Assembly: GCF_001039355.2 (NCBI RefSeq)
Contig: NW_019774055.1
Location: 1-23,281 of the forward strand
DNA length: 23,281 bases
DNA from: Lingula anatina
Lineage: Eukaryota; Brachiopoda; Lingulata; Lingulida; Lingulidae
Direction of reading: 5' to 3'
Shown: in pieces, positions 9,480 to 18,784 of the stretch
How positions within the stretch are numbered: position 1 is the first letter of the stretch
Layout: each line of letters opens with the position of its first letter
Notes under the pieces: generated by a model
The model's database searches: none
Told to the model about the DNA's origin: nothing
What the model saw: the letters and a program-made list of their open reading frames with translations, nothing else
Position numbers and translations under genes: made by a program

Positions 9480-9790
9480 GCCTTATTATGCTCAAACACA
9501 TTGGGGTTATTTATATCATGTTAATACAGCAAGATTAAAAGTTTGAATAGCAGCTTTATTGGAATATTTTTGTTGTGTTTTCTTTTAATTTTTTTTTTCA
9601 GACACTGGCATTTTCAACTCCCATCCACCTGAAGCTCTTCACATTTTCTGTATTTCCACATAAGCAGTTGCATTGGTTTTTATGTCTTTAAACATTATGT
9701 AATATTATTTTATGCATTATCATCATTTATCAAATATTGGGGTTTTCATTATGTGAATTTGAACTCTCATGGTCCTGAAACTGTAATCTT
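9480..9790 (-). repeat. Family R repeat, inverted copy
   Basis: The minus strand of about 9500-9660 matches 3130-3300. The shared series is CAGAAAATGTG, GAGCTTC, GGTGGATGGGAGTT, GAAAATGCCAGTG, TTCCAATAAAGCTGCTATTC and GCTGTATTAACATGATAT. The stretch from 9700 to 9790 contains further related pieces (ATGCATAAAATAATATTACA). A possible LINE scrap, GGCCAGTGCTCATGTACAGG, lies at 9829-9854 and matches the RT tail at 10755. Confidence 0.7.
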
Positions 9791-9989
9791 ACTGCAGGGG
9801 CGGAATGAGACCGTCTTCTGGGTCTTCTGGCCAGTGCTCATGTACAGGTTCTGGGTCTTCCAGATGACGGTCAGATTTTAAAGTTTACATTGACGGGTAT
9901 CTATTTTTTTCTGTTGGAAGACCATCAAAAATGGAAAAATGGAGGATGGATCAACAAAGATAATTTGGAATGCTGTCAGAAAATATCTA

Positions 9990-10150
9990 TAGATCTGCTC
10001 CTGTTATTGACCATGTTAACTGTTGTGCATGCTTAAAATTCAGTGTTGATTGACTGCTATTATAAGCATTATTTATTATTGCATCAAAATTGACAAAATG
10101 ACTCATTTTCTGCATTTTTATTTTCTGCTTTTGTCTGTACAATTGACAAC
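9990..10150 (-). repeat. Dispersed repeat (TGTACAGACAAAA family), inverted
   Basis: On the minus strand the order TGTACAGACAAAAGCAGAAAA, TAAAAATGCA, TGTCAATTTTGATGCAATAA, ATAATGC matches pieces at 2279-2350, 4600-4640 and 22774-22850. A 91-codon minus-strand reading frame (9987-10262) runs through this repeat and is not taken as a gene. Confidence 0.6.
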
Positions 10151-10490
10151 TTTGCTGCCTTGTTTCATTTACATATCTGTTTCTTTGTAAGATAGCATTT
10201 GATTTGTAAATGTTTTCGGGCTGGGCAGACCGAAGATCTTGGAAAACACGTAGCAGAGACACTGACAGAGGTTCTATGGTATATAAGCTCTTATGCAGAG
10301 AGAGACTGGTTAGCTTAGTGCTGCCTTACAACTTTTTTTCAGGTGTCAAGATAAACAAAAAAAGAAGTGTTAGAAAGTATGGACCCCTGAAAGGAAAAAT
10401 GAAGGAAGAAGAAAATAACAAGAAACTACTTAAACTGTTGTTTTAACCTTCTGGTGAATGTTGTTATAATATTATTACAGTGAAGTTAGA

Positions 10491-10729
10491 GACCATTCCC
10501 ACAGTAATTTAGATCGATCTATCTCCCTAGGGAGTCTCACTAAATTGCTGTCAACTAGGCCGGCCTAAATGTCTGTTACGCTTAGTAAAGCTGTTAGGGG
10601 GTAATTATCTTTACCCTAGCTGATTCGGTAGGCGTGACAGATGTTTAAGCCTCTTGAGATGATAGCAATTTAGCGTGAACCCCCAGGGAGTTAGGTGGAT
10701 CCAGATGGATCGATCTAAGTATGGGAACC
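10491..10729. mobile_element. GATC-rich MITE, copy B
   Basis: The arms read ACCATTCCCACAG...TTTAGATCGATCTATCTCCC at the left, and their inverse ends at TTAGATCGATCC...TTCCCATAC on the minus strand at the right. The inner arms hold TCTCACTAAATTGCTGTC and, inverted, GATAGCAATTTAGCGTGAA. The loop holds a further hairpin, GGTAATTATCTTTACC. This is the fullest of the three copies in the window. It lies directly upstream of the LINE tail. Confidence 0.75.
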
Positions 10730-10744
10730 CATGCATAGTGAAGA

Positions 10745-11190
10745 CCTTGATATGGCCAGTGCTCATGTACGGGTTCGAAGGATGGGTAATCAAAAAGGAG
10801 GAAAAACGAAAAGATGCAACTGAAATGTAAAATTATCGAAGAATGTTACGCATCTCATGGTGGGAAAGGAGAACGAACGACAGTGTTCTTGCGGAACTTG
10901 GACTTACGAATGAATTATTGAACAAGATCAAGGAAAGGAAGCTTATTTTTTCTGGGCCACCAACTGCGATTGGAAAATTAGAGTTGTTTACATCAACATT
11001 TCTACGCGTTCCAATAAAGACAAAACGAGGCAGGCTGAGGTTTGGATGGAAATCCAACATACAAAAATGGACAAGAAAAAAGTTTAACAGAGGTCACGAG
11101 GACAGCAGTTGATAGAAAGAAGTGCAGGGACTTGGTCCATGGAGTGTGCCGACAATCTTCGATATGTGGAGGATCGGGGCGATGATGATG
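10745..11190 (+). pseudogene. LINE (non-LTR retrotransposon) reverse transcriptase C-terminal tail
   Basis: The plus strand reads WPVLMYGFEGWVIKKEEKRK, then NYRRMLRISWWERRTNDSVL, LNKIKERKLIFSG, KTKRGRLRFGWKSNIQKWT and, after a frameshift in an A-run near 11080, SLTEVTRTAVDRKKCRDLVH. This order is typical of the region after the RT domain at the C-terminus of many non-LTR elements. There are in-frame stops (after KDATEM) and at least one frameshift. It ends in a short GATGATGATGAT tract at about 11180, typical of 3' ends with simple repeats. This is a 5'-truncated dead copy, as is usual for LINE insertions. Confidence 0.85.
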
Positions 11191-11209
11191 ATAATTATTA
11201 CAGGTTATG

Positions 11210-11290
11210 CTTGAAAATAGGATTCATCTAAAACCATTTTCAATTTGTGACCTTTAACTTCCATGGGCCTGAAGCCCAGTGCTTATTAGA
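11210..11290 (-). repeat. Family R tail motif, inverted
   Basis: The minus strand carries GCTTCAGGCCCATGGAAGTT, AAAGGTCACAAATTGAAAATG, closely matching 4365-4410 and 4710-4745. It is an isolated copy of the short conserved core. Confidence 0.6.
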
Positions 11291-11404
11291 TTTTATTGAG
11301 CTGTACACTATGTATAGGCTACTTAAAATTTAGTTTTATTTGCATCATTTTTCCTTTTATGCAGTTACAAAATAAAGATCCATTGCTGTTTGTCTTAACA
11401 CTAA

Positions 11405-11625
11405 GTCAATGTTAAATCAACTGTAAATCAATGTAAAATTAATTTATACTCAACGTCGAGATTTATAATATTCAAACAACATTGTGATTATTGTGATTCA
11501 ATGTTGAATTCCAACATTGATTCAGTGTATTTTTTCAACGTTGACACAAATGTCCACTTTCAATAATAAGTTCAACAAAAACTCAACGTTGTGAATCAAT
11601 GAAGAATCAACACTGAATCAGCTGT
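11405..11625. repeat. Degenerate AACGTTGA / CAATGTTGA repeat
   Basis: Short motifs such as CTCAACGT, TTCAATGTTGAATT, CCAACATTGATTCA, TTCAACGTTGACA, CTCAACGTTGTGAATCAAT and GAATCAACACTGAATCA recur every 15-30 bp on both strands. This is a palindromic-unit minisatellite. It overlaps the 3' end of the Cys-module exon on the minus strand. Confidence 0.7.
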
Positions 11626-11882
11626 TGTATTCCTGTTTGGGCATGCACTCTCTTTCATGAAAGAAATGCAGTTTTGCTTCGGCATCAGTTCCCCACATCC
11701 GGTCAGCGAGGTGTGGAGCCAGCACGTCTTGGAGTTTTGATTCCAATCCGTTGCCAAGCAACTAGGTATGCCGTCACACAAGCGCGTGCAGGACACAGAG
11801 CTGTCGAACGTTCCTAGGTACTGTTCCCCTCCTTTGATGTGGTAGCCATTGTAACGGTAATAGAATTGTAGGGGCTGATCAC
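11596..11882 (-). CDS. Exon 3: second PAN/Apple-like Cys-rich module, probable terminal exon
   Basis: The acceptor TTATCTCAG|GTGATCAG opens the exon in phase 1. The module reads FYYRYNGYHIKGGEQYLGTF, then five cysteines spaced C-x3-C-x5-C-x11-C-x8-C, then x17-C. This spacing is identical to exon 2, with one extra Cys inside the last interval. About half the residues match exon 2 by hand alignment, including SCLATDW and CW-x-H. The pattern resembles PAN/Apple-type extracellular modules that bind protein or carbohydrate; that family call is inferred. No donor is present at the point matching the exon 2 donor. The frame runs on through NRNTTADSVLILH to a TGA inside the AACGTTGA repeat. AATAAA on the minus strand at about 11333 could serve as the poly(A) signal. 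It is either a last exon or an exon truncated by the repeat. Confidence 0.65.
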
Positions 11883-12106
11883 CTGAGATAAGAATGTATG
11901 CTGCAGGTAGAAGGTTATTTAAAAACTGACACTTATAAAGACTATAGGACAGTGGAAATCTTTCTGTGGATTGAAAAAGGTGTAGACACGTTCAAGGGGT
12001 ATTTTTTGTAACGATTTATTCCTAAAAGATGCATACATGTATCAAGGCAATTTTTTGCCACAAAAACCAACCAAATGCCAGCATAAAATTTCGAAAAGTA
12101 TAACTA
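11883..12106. other. Intron sequence, minus-strand gene
   Basis: This is short AT-rich DNA between the exon 3 acceptor and the Tc1-like element at 12107. Nothing else was seen. Confidence 0.4.
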
Positions 12107-13745
12107 CAGGGTTACCACTTAATATGGAATATTATTTTTTGGCGAGTAAATTTTTTACAAAATATTTGATTTCTCTCTAACTACTTTAAATCCAAAGCTG
12201 AGGTGTCACTCCATGTGTAGCCAGGTGTGTAACCTAATTACCACACAACTCTCGTAGCAATTGATGCATGCAGTTGCATGTTCTGTGGTCAGAAATGTGA
12301 GGGGTGGTCTTTTCGGCAATTTCTGCCCTTGTGGGTTTGGTCAATCTTTGGAGTGTGTTTAGAGAAGCAACAAAGGGGTCGCTCTGACACTTGACAGGTA
12401 CATGAGTGAAGATATGGTTCGACAGCTAAGCAACGCAGCTTACTATGGGATTCCTGCTCTCAGAGAAAATGGCCAGAAACGGACAGCCATTGCCAGGTAA
12501 TTCAACATTTATCAGGAACCGTTTGTGAAGTCCTCCAAAGAAAAGCTGCAACAGAGGAACCTACTCCAATACCTCGACCAGGGTGTCCGCGTATCACACC
12601 AAGAAGACAGGATCGCCTTCGCCGTGCTGGTCGTACAAATACAACCAGTGTCCTCAGAAAAGAGAGGCAGAATGTCATTCAAACGCCCGTTTCAAGGTCC
12701 CACGTGAACAAGAGATTTCTGCAAGCCGGTTATTTTGCATGAAGGCCAGTAGGGAAACCACTTTTAACAGCAGGTCATATACAGCGACGTCTGCAATGGG
12801 CTGGGGACCACGTGCGTTTGCAGCCAAAACACTGGAATCACGTTGTTTTCAGTGATGAGGCCAGATATGGATTTTTTTAGGGTTGGTCGTCGAATCCGTG
12901 TCCACCGACGTGTACGAGGGGCATAAAACAATGATTGTGTACTGCCTAAGGTGCAAGCAGGGGATGGTAACGTCTCTGTTTGGGGAGCATTTCATGTCGG
13001 TGCCCAGAACCAGTTGGTTTTTCTAGGAGGCAACCTCATCCAGGATTATTACAGAGACATTCTATAGCAAACAATGCTTCGATTGGTAAGAGTCACCTAC
13101 CCCCCACGGTACTTGGTGTACCAAAACGACTGCGCAACCCCACATCGAGGCCGCAGAATCACTGTTCTTCTTCAAAACCAATGGGTTCAGCAACTGCCCT
13201 GGCCTGCAAACTCTCCAGATATGAACCCAATTGAAAATTTGTGGGTGAAAGTAACTCACAGAATTAATAGCTATGGTCCTCGGCCGGTAAATAGTGATGA
13301 ACTGCGACAGGCAAATATTACTGCGTGGGATGATATCCCCACCCAAACTCTAAAAAACGTGTCACAGGGTATGCCATGTAGGATGAGGGCGCTGCAGGCG
13401 GCTGCTGGAGGTCATACCCGCAATTACTGAATTTTCATGATTTACTGTAGTGAGTTCTTTGACTGTGTAACATATCACTGTCCGGAGGCTATCATTTTCT
13501 TTAATATGTTAGCTTAAAGTTAATACTGACATCAAACTGTTGATATGGTTTTCTGGGGGTGTTCCTTTCTTTTGAATGGCATCTTATGTCAGATTTGATA
13601 TTATTGACCAAAATATCTCACAACAGAAGACTGGATGTTATTATCACTCAGTGACATACTTTTTTACTGACTCAAGCCAAAAAAAATTAATCAGCACTCA
13701 AAAATAACAATGATAAAAAATATTCCATATTAAGTAGCAACCCTG
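12107..13745 (+). mobile_element. Complete but inactive Tc1-like element, 1639 bp
   Basis: The element is bounded by TA at 12105-12106 and 13746-13747. The terminal inverted repeats begin CAGGGTTACCACTTAATATG on the left and CAGGGTTGCTACTTAATATG on the right, both followed by GAATATT. The length is that of a standard Tc1/mariner element, and it carries one decayed transposase gene on the plus strand. It sits inside the intron between the two Cys-module exons of the minus-strand gene. A related, internally deleted copy in the opposite orientation lies at 16820-18117. Confidence 0.9.
12400..13430 (+). pseudogene. Tc1-type DD34E transposase with frameshifts and stops
   Basis: The catalytic residues can all be read in different frames: VVFSDEARYG near 12845 (first Asp), YQNDCATPHRGRR near 13125 (second Asp) and SPDMNPIENLW near 13215 (Glu), 34 residues after the second Asp. 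The linker reads TPRRQDRLRRAGRTNTTSVL near 12595, and NVSVWGAFHVGAQNQLVFLG lies near 12970-13030. The C-terminus, ITAWDDIPTQTLKNVSQGMP to HTRNY, ends at a stop at 13430. At least three frame changes and several stops lie between 12700 and 13080, so no functional protein is made. Only the last 118 codons form an uninterrupted frame (13074-13430). Confidence 0.9.
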
Positions 13746-14192
13746 TAAGAGAATTACCAAAAGGCTTTCAGTCATATGGAAAATGGCTGCGCGTAGGAAA
13801 ATATTCAGAACGGAGCGCGTGCGCTGAGATGACGTCGCGGTTGAAATTTTGTAAATTGCGTAACCATCGTGGGAATTCGTGAATTTTGTTTAATTACCCT
13901 CATGCATGCTTGTAAAGAATTAAGACGTGATAACAGAGTTCACCACACGTCTTGACTCGTGCGATTTACCCATAAGTAAGCAGAAATGAATGAGCCAGAA
14001 CACCAGGAAGTCGGAGTACGGGTCAATTTTGGCCGTAGCAACACTATAACAATTTGAGATTGAAAAATAAGAAAAATACGTGTCAAGTTTCATCGAAATT
14101 TATCGTGGCAACTTTTTATGCGAGCTGTTGAAGTGAGCTTTCTGACTCTATTCTGCTAGATGTCAGCCATATCCTGAAATCATATTATCCGG
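13746..14192. other. Intron stretch, no gene recognised
   Basis: This is ordinary AT-rich DNA, with a small CpG-bearing segment at about 13780-13880 that includes ATGACGTCGCG, a CRE-like site. No convincing exon or repeat was found. Confidence 0.35.
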
Positions 14193-14290
14193 TTACATCC
14201 CTATACGTCCCCGCACCGATACTCCCCCGCACCGGTACATCCCCGAACCAATACTCCCCCACATCATTGCTTCCCTGCATCGATACTGAG
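14193..14290 (+). repeat. Minisatellite array 1, CCGCACCGATACTCCC-type
   Basis: After GGTTACATCCCTATACGTCC, degenerate units of about 15-17 bp follow: CCGCACCGATACTCCC, CCGCACCGGTACATCCC, CGAACCAATACTCCC, CACATCATTGCTTCCC, and TGCATCGATACTGAG. The same opening and units recur at 14849, and they appear inverted at 15708. Confidence 0.8.
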
Positions 14291-14848
14291 ATACTGATAT
14301 AGGTCAACATATCATCTCCTGCATAGGCCTAAATGATAAACCCAGCTCCTGTCATTATAAACGATAAAATACCATTGATAAAATCTTACAGAAGGGGAGC
14401 AATTTTCAAAATGCACTTTCAAAGGTATACAGAGCTGCCTTTCGAAGGTCGTTCAGAAAAATAGACAGAGGAACTAGTAGATCGATTGCGTTCGACTCAA
14501 CATTGTTCTCAGTTTAGTTTTCATTGCATTTGAATAAAAATCTTAACTTCCAACGGTGTGAAGGTCGAAAATTTCACTGTTTGACAGAGGTATCGAGAAA
14601 CGTAATTTTTTTTTTTTTTTTTTTTTTTTAATGTTGAATCCGGGAGTAGTGTGACTATACTATCTAGAGATAACACATTCTTAAAACTTTGAAAATTTAA
14701 ACTCAATATAATATTGTAACTTATATCTAAAAATGAAAACAATTCAGGCTTGCAACTTTTTCCTCGCACTATAGTCCCACCCCCTACGAGATTCAATTTT
14801 TGCTTCATTTTTTTTCCGAAGTTCAAAAATCGTGTCCGTATTTCATTT
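14291..14848. other. AT-rich spacer with poly(T) tract
   Basis: A T-run of about 24 nt lies at 14606-14629. No gene or repeat match was recognised. The minus-strand reading frame at 14521-14826 owes its length partly to this tract and is not taken as coding. Confidence 0.5.
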
Positions 14849-14925
14849 GGTTACATCCCTATACATCCCCGCACCGATACTCCCCCGCACTGATACTCCT
14901 GCGTACCGATACTCTGCAAAAACAC
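14849..14925 (+). repeat. Minisatellite array 2, same unit as array 1
   Basis: The array opens GGTTACATCCCTATACATCC and continues CCGCACCGATACTCCC, CCGCACTGATACTCC, TGCGTACCGATACTC. It is a direct repeat of 14193 onward at a distance of about 655 bp. Confidence 0.8.
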
Positions 14926-15704
14926 TACTCCCTCACGACTTTGTTCGTTATAGATGTGAGGGCGTGCGCCGTACTCAACATGCAAAGGGCACTTTCTCCT
15001 TCATTGCTTGCGACGTGCATCTTGGACCAGGCAAGTCTCATTGCAAACTCCTTGCAAACGCCTTGCGAAGGGAGCAAGTCACGCTTGCTGCCTCGCTGTT
15101 CGCAGATTATTCGTAGAATCTATTGGAAATGTGCAATATCCTTCGTACGTGCTTACATACGTGCGAACTCGAAATTTCACATAAAGGACTTGCGTGGCAC
15201 ATGAGATTCTCCGCAAAATTTGAACTCTTGAAAACGGGTCGTAAGAGCCAGTGCGGCCGGTTGTGACCGAGGCTAATGTGTTGTCGTCCAAGATTTTTGA
15301 GGAACTTTGCGGCTTCTTTTGTACAATACCGATGTTCAATTTTAAGCAATTAAGATGTGTATGCACCGCGCAATAGCATAAAAACAACATCACCAAGGAT
15401 TTTCCTGCGGCCATTTTTTCCACATATCTCACCAAAATCCAAAGCGTTTTTCCATTTGAAAAAAGTATTTCTTATACAGTGTAGGGCGTGCTTCCGACTC
15501 GTGACCAATTTATCAAATGTATATGTGAAACAATATCGATGTGAGGTGACAGACTCCCCCATGATAGACAATCCGGTTCCCTTCAATTTGCATAGGTAAG
15601 CCCCTCCCTAGATTTTGACCCACTTACGTAGACTGACCCTAACCTGTATAATTACATGGAGGATTGACTCTCTGTTACCCAGACCCTAGGTTTCGTGGAA
15701 ATTG
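14926..15704. other. Segment between opposed minisatellite arrays
   Basis: This is moderately CpG-containing sequence with several overlapping 78-134 codon reading frames on both strands (for example 14800-15204 plus and 15079-15435 minus). None shows a recognisable domain or splice context, and no frame dominates. Direct and inverted motifs around CCTTGCAAACTCCTTGCAAA and ACGTGCTTACATACGTGCG are visible. Confidence 0.4.
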
Positions 15705-15810
15705 CATAGGGGGAGTAATGATACGGGGGAGTATCAGTGCGGGGGTGTAACGGTGCGGGGAAACAACAATGCGGGGGAGTAACGGTGCGGCGCAGTATCG
15801 GCATGACCCC
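15705..15810 (-). repeat. Minisatellite array 3, inverted relative to arrays 1 and 2
   Basis: On the plus strand the units read GGGGGAGTATCAGTGCGG, GGGTGTAACGGTGCGGGG, AAACAACAATGCGGGGG and AGTAACGGTGCGGCGCAG. This is the reverse complement of the unit in arrays 1 and 2. With array 2 it frames a segment of about 960 bp, and with array 1 about 1.6 kb. Confidence 0.8.
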
Positions 15811-16540
15811 TTTCATTCATAATTAATGCTCATTTGCGTCATTCTTTGAAACCACGAGTAAGAGTGCATGTTTTTTCTATATGTCTATATAAAATGACTG
15901 CACAGAGTGACCTTGTTTGATTTTAATAGAGCTTTATTTGCAAGGTATGGTTTTTCACGTCGGCCATCGCAGTTGTCCAGTAACGGTGCTATTTTGTGAC
16001 GCGGACTCACTGAAAAATTTCAAATAACCGCCATGACGTTAAGTTTTTAAGCCAGTTGCCATCTGACTGTTTGTTCAATATTACTCGAAAAATGATATTT
16101 GAAAGGATTTTTCTGCTAGCTTTCTATGCTGAAGGGGCAGAAAAGTAGGTCACATAAGTAGGTTAAATTCCTGACCAAAAATTTAAAGAAAGGAGCAGTC
16201 TAAAGCTCTTTTGTGGTTGATCGAGTGATTTATTCAGTTTATACCTTGGCATGTCAACTTTATTTGAGTCATGTAAAAACTACATGTAGTAGAAGTGGTT
16301 TATATGGCTTACTGGGAGTCCACGCTCCACCAATGCCCAGTTCATATATACCTTTAATTATTTCAGATTAAAAAAAAAGAAATTCGAAACTGAGAATAAG
16401 ATATCCAAAAAAGTTGATTAATAGATATTATTTGATATGCACCTCCAAACAACAATTAATTTATTCACTTTCTTCTTTAAGGGGGAGGGGAGTGGTTTCA
16501 GCAAGAATATTAGAAGACAGGTTAAAATAAATCAACGTAC
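15811..16540. other. Intron sequence, minus-strand gene
   Basis: This is AT-rich non-coding sequence with no repeat match or exon recognised. It ends at the exon 2 donor. Confidence 0.4.
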
Positions 16541-16777
16541 CAACACACGCCGTTTTCTTCCCCAGGCTGATTGAAGATGGCCTCGGCATCAACACCCCGC
16601 ACGCGGTCTCGGCGTCATGGAACCAACACGACCGAATGATGCCGTCCCAGTCTGTTGCTAGGCAACTAGACATGTTGTGGCACGCGCGCATACAATCAAT
16701 GTAGTTGTGGAAGGTCCCAGGGTAGGGCCTACCCCCGTAAATGTGGGCACCGTCATAGCGGTAGTAAAACTCTGAAA
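16541..16777 (-). CDS. Exon 2: first PAN/Apple-like Cys-rich module
   Basis: The acceptor TTTTTTCTCTCAG|TTTCAG and the donor GTTG|GTACGT bracket 237 nt, phase 1 at both ends. A second acceptor 6 nt further in keeps the frame. The 78 residues start SEFYYRYDGAHIYGGRPYPG and hold six cysteines spaced C-x3-C-x5-C-x11-C-x8-C-x17-C, with SCLATDWDG and CWFH as the conserved core. The spacing and the aromatic YYRY start are shared with exon 3. A phase 1-1 exon encoding a whole Cys-rich module is typical of exon-shuffled extracellular proteins in animals. PAN/Apple-like is the best family guess from the DCmrAC...sCLA.DW...CWfH pattern, but the assignment is not certain. It joins exon 1 (phase 1) upstream and exon 3 (phase 1) downstream without frame loss. 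Function is unknown beyond likely binding outside the cell. Confidence 0.75.
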
Positions 16778-16847
16778 CTGAGAGAAAAAACTGTGAAAAT
16801 TAAAATCATATTGCAAATACAGGGTTACTATTTAATATGGAATATTT

Positions 16848-16852
16848 CTATC
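16848..16852. repeat. 5 bp target-site duplication, left (CTATC)
   Basis: CTATC directly precedes the LTR. The same five bases follow it at 17565-17569. Confidence 0.85.
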
Positions 16853-17174
16853 TGTAACACCTGACAAAATTTAGCTATCTGAACATTTAACCTAACTATT
16901 AAGTTTTGCCCTGTATTGCCAATGACTAATAAAAGTAGGTTTTAAGGTGCTGACCCCTATTGCTGATAGAAAGTATTAACTAGCAAATAGTTTCTTTTGA
17001 TTGTCTTTTAATGACATTCCTTGAGGGGGTTTAAATTTCCTAGCACAGCACATTCCTTTGTTCTGTTCTTGAGAGGAAGAAAACGCGTTTTCATAATCCT
17101 AGAAGTTGCTTAACCAAGTGTATACCTTTGAGAACCCTGTCCAACCAGGAATGTGAGTAAAATTGTTTTTAATG

Positions 17175-17205
<31 letters not shown>

Positions 17206-17564
17206 GTAACTAGAGAAAAATTAAGATGCGCTTAATTAAGTGAATTGTTGTTTTTGGCTTGTTTTCTGCTGTCTCACGTTACACAAATTGTGCTAGTTGT
17301 CTCAAAGATGTTGGGTGCCTAAATTGTGCCATATTGTGCTATTGCAGATTTCTCAATTACAGCATTCTAGATTATTCCCATTGTAATTATTGTATTAAAG
17401 TAGTTAAATATTTAATTATTTATTTATTTTTTTTATTTTATTTCAGTCAAAACCGTCGTTGATTGATGAGTATTTTATAACTGGTAGACAGAGAGGAGAA
17501 TAAACAACCTATATCACCCCAACAAGACTCGATCTATTCCTTTTCTAACACTACGTGTGTTACA
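16853..17564 (+). mobile_element. Solo LTR, 712 bp, TG...CA ends
   Basis: The sequence starts TGTAACAC and ends GTGTTACA, an 8 bp inverted terminal repeat with TG...CA ends. It is flanked by the CTATC duplication. Removing it restores alignment with the 12107 family element across the join, which proves insertion. AATAAA at 17499-17504 lies about 60 nt before the end, consistent with the R/U5 end of a plus-oriented LTR, so orientation is inferred from this. A T-run of about 29 nt lies at 17177-17205. No internal retroelement genes flank it, so it is a solo LTR left by recombination. The superfamily is not certain; the 5 bp duplication fits Gypsy or other LTR elements. Confidence 0.85.
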
Positions 17565-17569
17565 CTATC
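17565..17569. repeat. 5 bp target-site duplication, right (CTATC)
   Basis: This is the second copy of CTATC, directly after the LTR end. Confidence 0.85.
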
Positions 17570-18330
17570 ATTGTCATTTTGGAGTGCTGATTAAATTTTT
17601 TTTTTTTTTGGCTTGATTCATCAAAAAAGTATGTCTTTGAGTGATAAAAATATCCAGTCTTCTATTGTGAGATATTTTGGTCAATAATATCAAATCTGAC
17701 ATAAGATGTCATTTAAAAGAAAAGAATACCTCAGAAAACCATATCAACAGTTTGATGCCATTATTGACTTTACGCTAAGATATTTAAGAAAATGATAGCC
17801 TCCGGACAGTGATATGTTACACAGTCAAAGAACTCATTACAGTAAATCATGAAAAGTCATCAGCAGCGGGTATGACCTCCAGCAGTTGCTTGCAGCGCCC
17901 TCATCTTACATGGCATACCCTGGTTACAAGTTTTTTAGAGTTTGGATGTCCGACAGCAGGAATCCCAAGAGTAAACTGCTTTGCTTAGCTGTCGAACCAT
18001 ATCTTCTCTAAGGTACCTGTCAAGTTTCAGAGCGATCCCTTTGCTGCTTCTCTAAATACACTCCAAAGACTGACCAAACCCATGCGTTTTTATACATATG
18101 CAGAAATTGCCGAAGTCAGTAAATAAGCAACTAGATAGAAAACAGCCATGAACGACTGAAAAAAGTTGCACAAACATTAATTTATTTATTTAACATTAAT
18201 TAACTAGTGCTAAAGCAGCAGGGTGGCGCATCCATTCAAATGGGTCACTTGTCGGACTGGATTTATTTACTTTTGCTAATGAACCCTTCATTTGTATGTA
18301 CGCACACAAGTTCTTGTATACATTATTGTA

Positions 18331-18455
18331 GGTGGCAACAATTTGTGTAGGGCGACAAATTGTGCCGAAAATGCCTACACAGTTGGTCGCCACCTAAGGA
18401 CCACAAATTGTGCCGGCGACAATTTGTGCCGACAGCCCCTGCACAAATTGTCGCC
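18331..18455. repeat. Cluster of hairpins built on ACAAATTGT
   Basis: There are two adjacent hairpins. The first pairs 18331-18351 with 18374-18394, a 21 bp stem with a few mismatches. The second pairs GGCGACAATTTGTGC (18415-18429) with GCACAAATTGTCGCC (18441-18455), a perfect 15 bp stem with an 11 nt loop. The palindromic core ACAAATTGT or a close variant occurs five times in 125 bp, each next to GCC/GGC. Small overlapping reading frames here come from the repeat. It is probably a decayed miniature foldback element. Confidence 0.8.
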
Positions 18456-18784
18456 AGCAGTCTTACAGATAGCATTATCCAAAGATGTGAGCCCATTGTG
18501 CCCAAACCCTGGGGTTTTATTATAAAGGTCATTTAATGTAATGTGGGGCCAGGATGGTCTTAAGAGGGTTCCCTACAAGTGGTGAGCTCGCCAGGACAAC
18601 ACTATCTATAATACTGCTACAGAGATTCCCAGGTTCCATGTCTTCAATTTCGCACACGGAAAAGAATGAAACGACTCCATGTTGTAACTTCAACAGAATA
18701 TTTATGTCTCCTCCATCCCAGTGTACCACAAACTTGCATAGTCCCATTCATAACAAAGGAGAAGGCAACAAAGACTGTCGGTTG

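Larger units (their letters stand above)
16820..18117 (-). mobile_element. Internally deleted Tc1-like element split by a solo LTR
   Basis: TA precedes the terminal repeat CAGGGTTACTATTTAATATG at 16820. After the LTR insertion, 17570-17945 matches the minus strand of about 13350-13720 of the 12107 element, including the transposase C-terminal codons. It then jumps at about 17955 to the minus strand of about 12460-12330. Some 0.9 kb that would hold the catalytic core is missing, so this is a non-autonomous derivative. The far terminal repeat is not found; homology stops near 18117. It lies in intron 1 of the minus-strand gene, in the opposite orientation to the 12107 copy. Confidence 0.85.

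Noticed and set aside
9987-10262. 91-codon minus-strand frame
   Set aside because: It runs through a dispersed repeat found at three other places in the window, where no frame is conserved.
10210-10446. Plus-strand frame with a good acceptor (CTTTTTTTCAG at about 10340) and a basic C-terminus
   Set aside because: It has one good acceptor but no partner donor or homologue, is Lys-rich only through A-rich sequence, and is surrounded by repeats.
14800-15435. Overlapping 118-134 codon frames on both strands
   Set aside because: No domain, no splice context, competing frames on both strands, and flanking minisatellite; treated as chance.
18196-18532. Small Cys-containing frames resembling repeated CVGT/NCAG motifs
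   Set aside because: The repeated residues come from the ACAAATTGT hairpin DNA, not from protein repeats.
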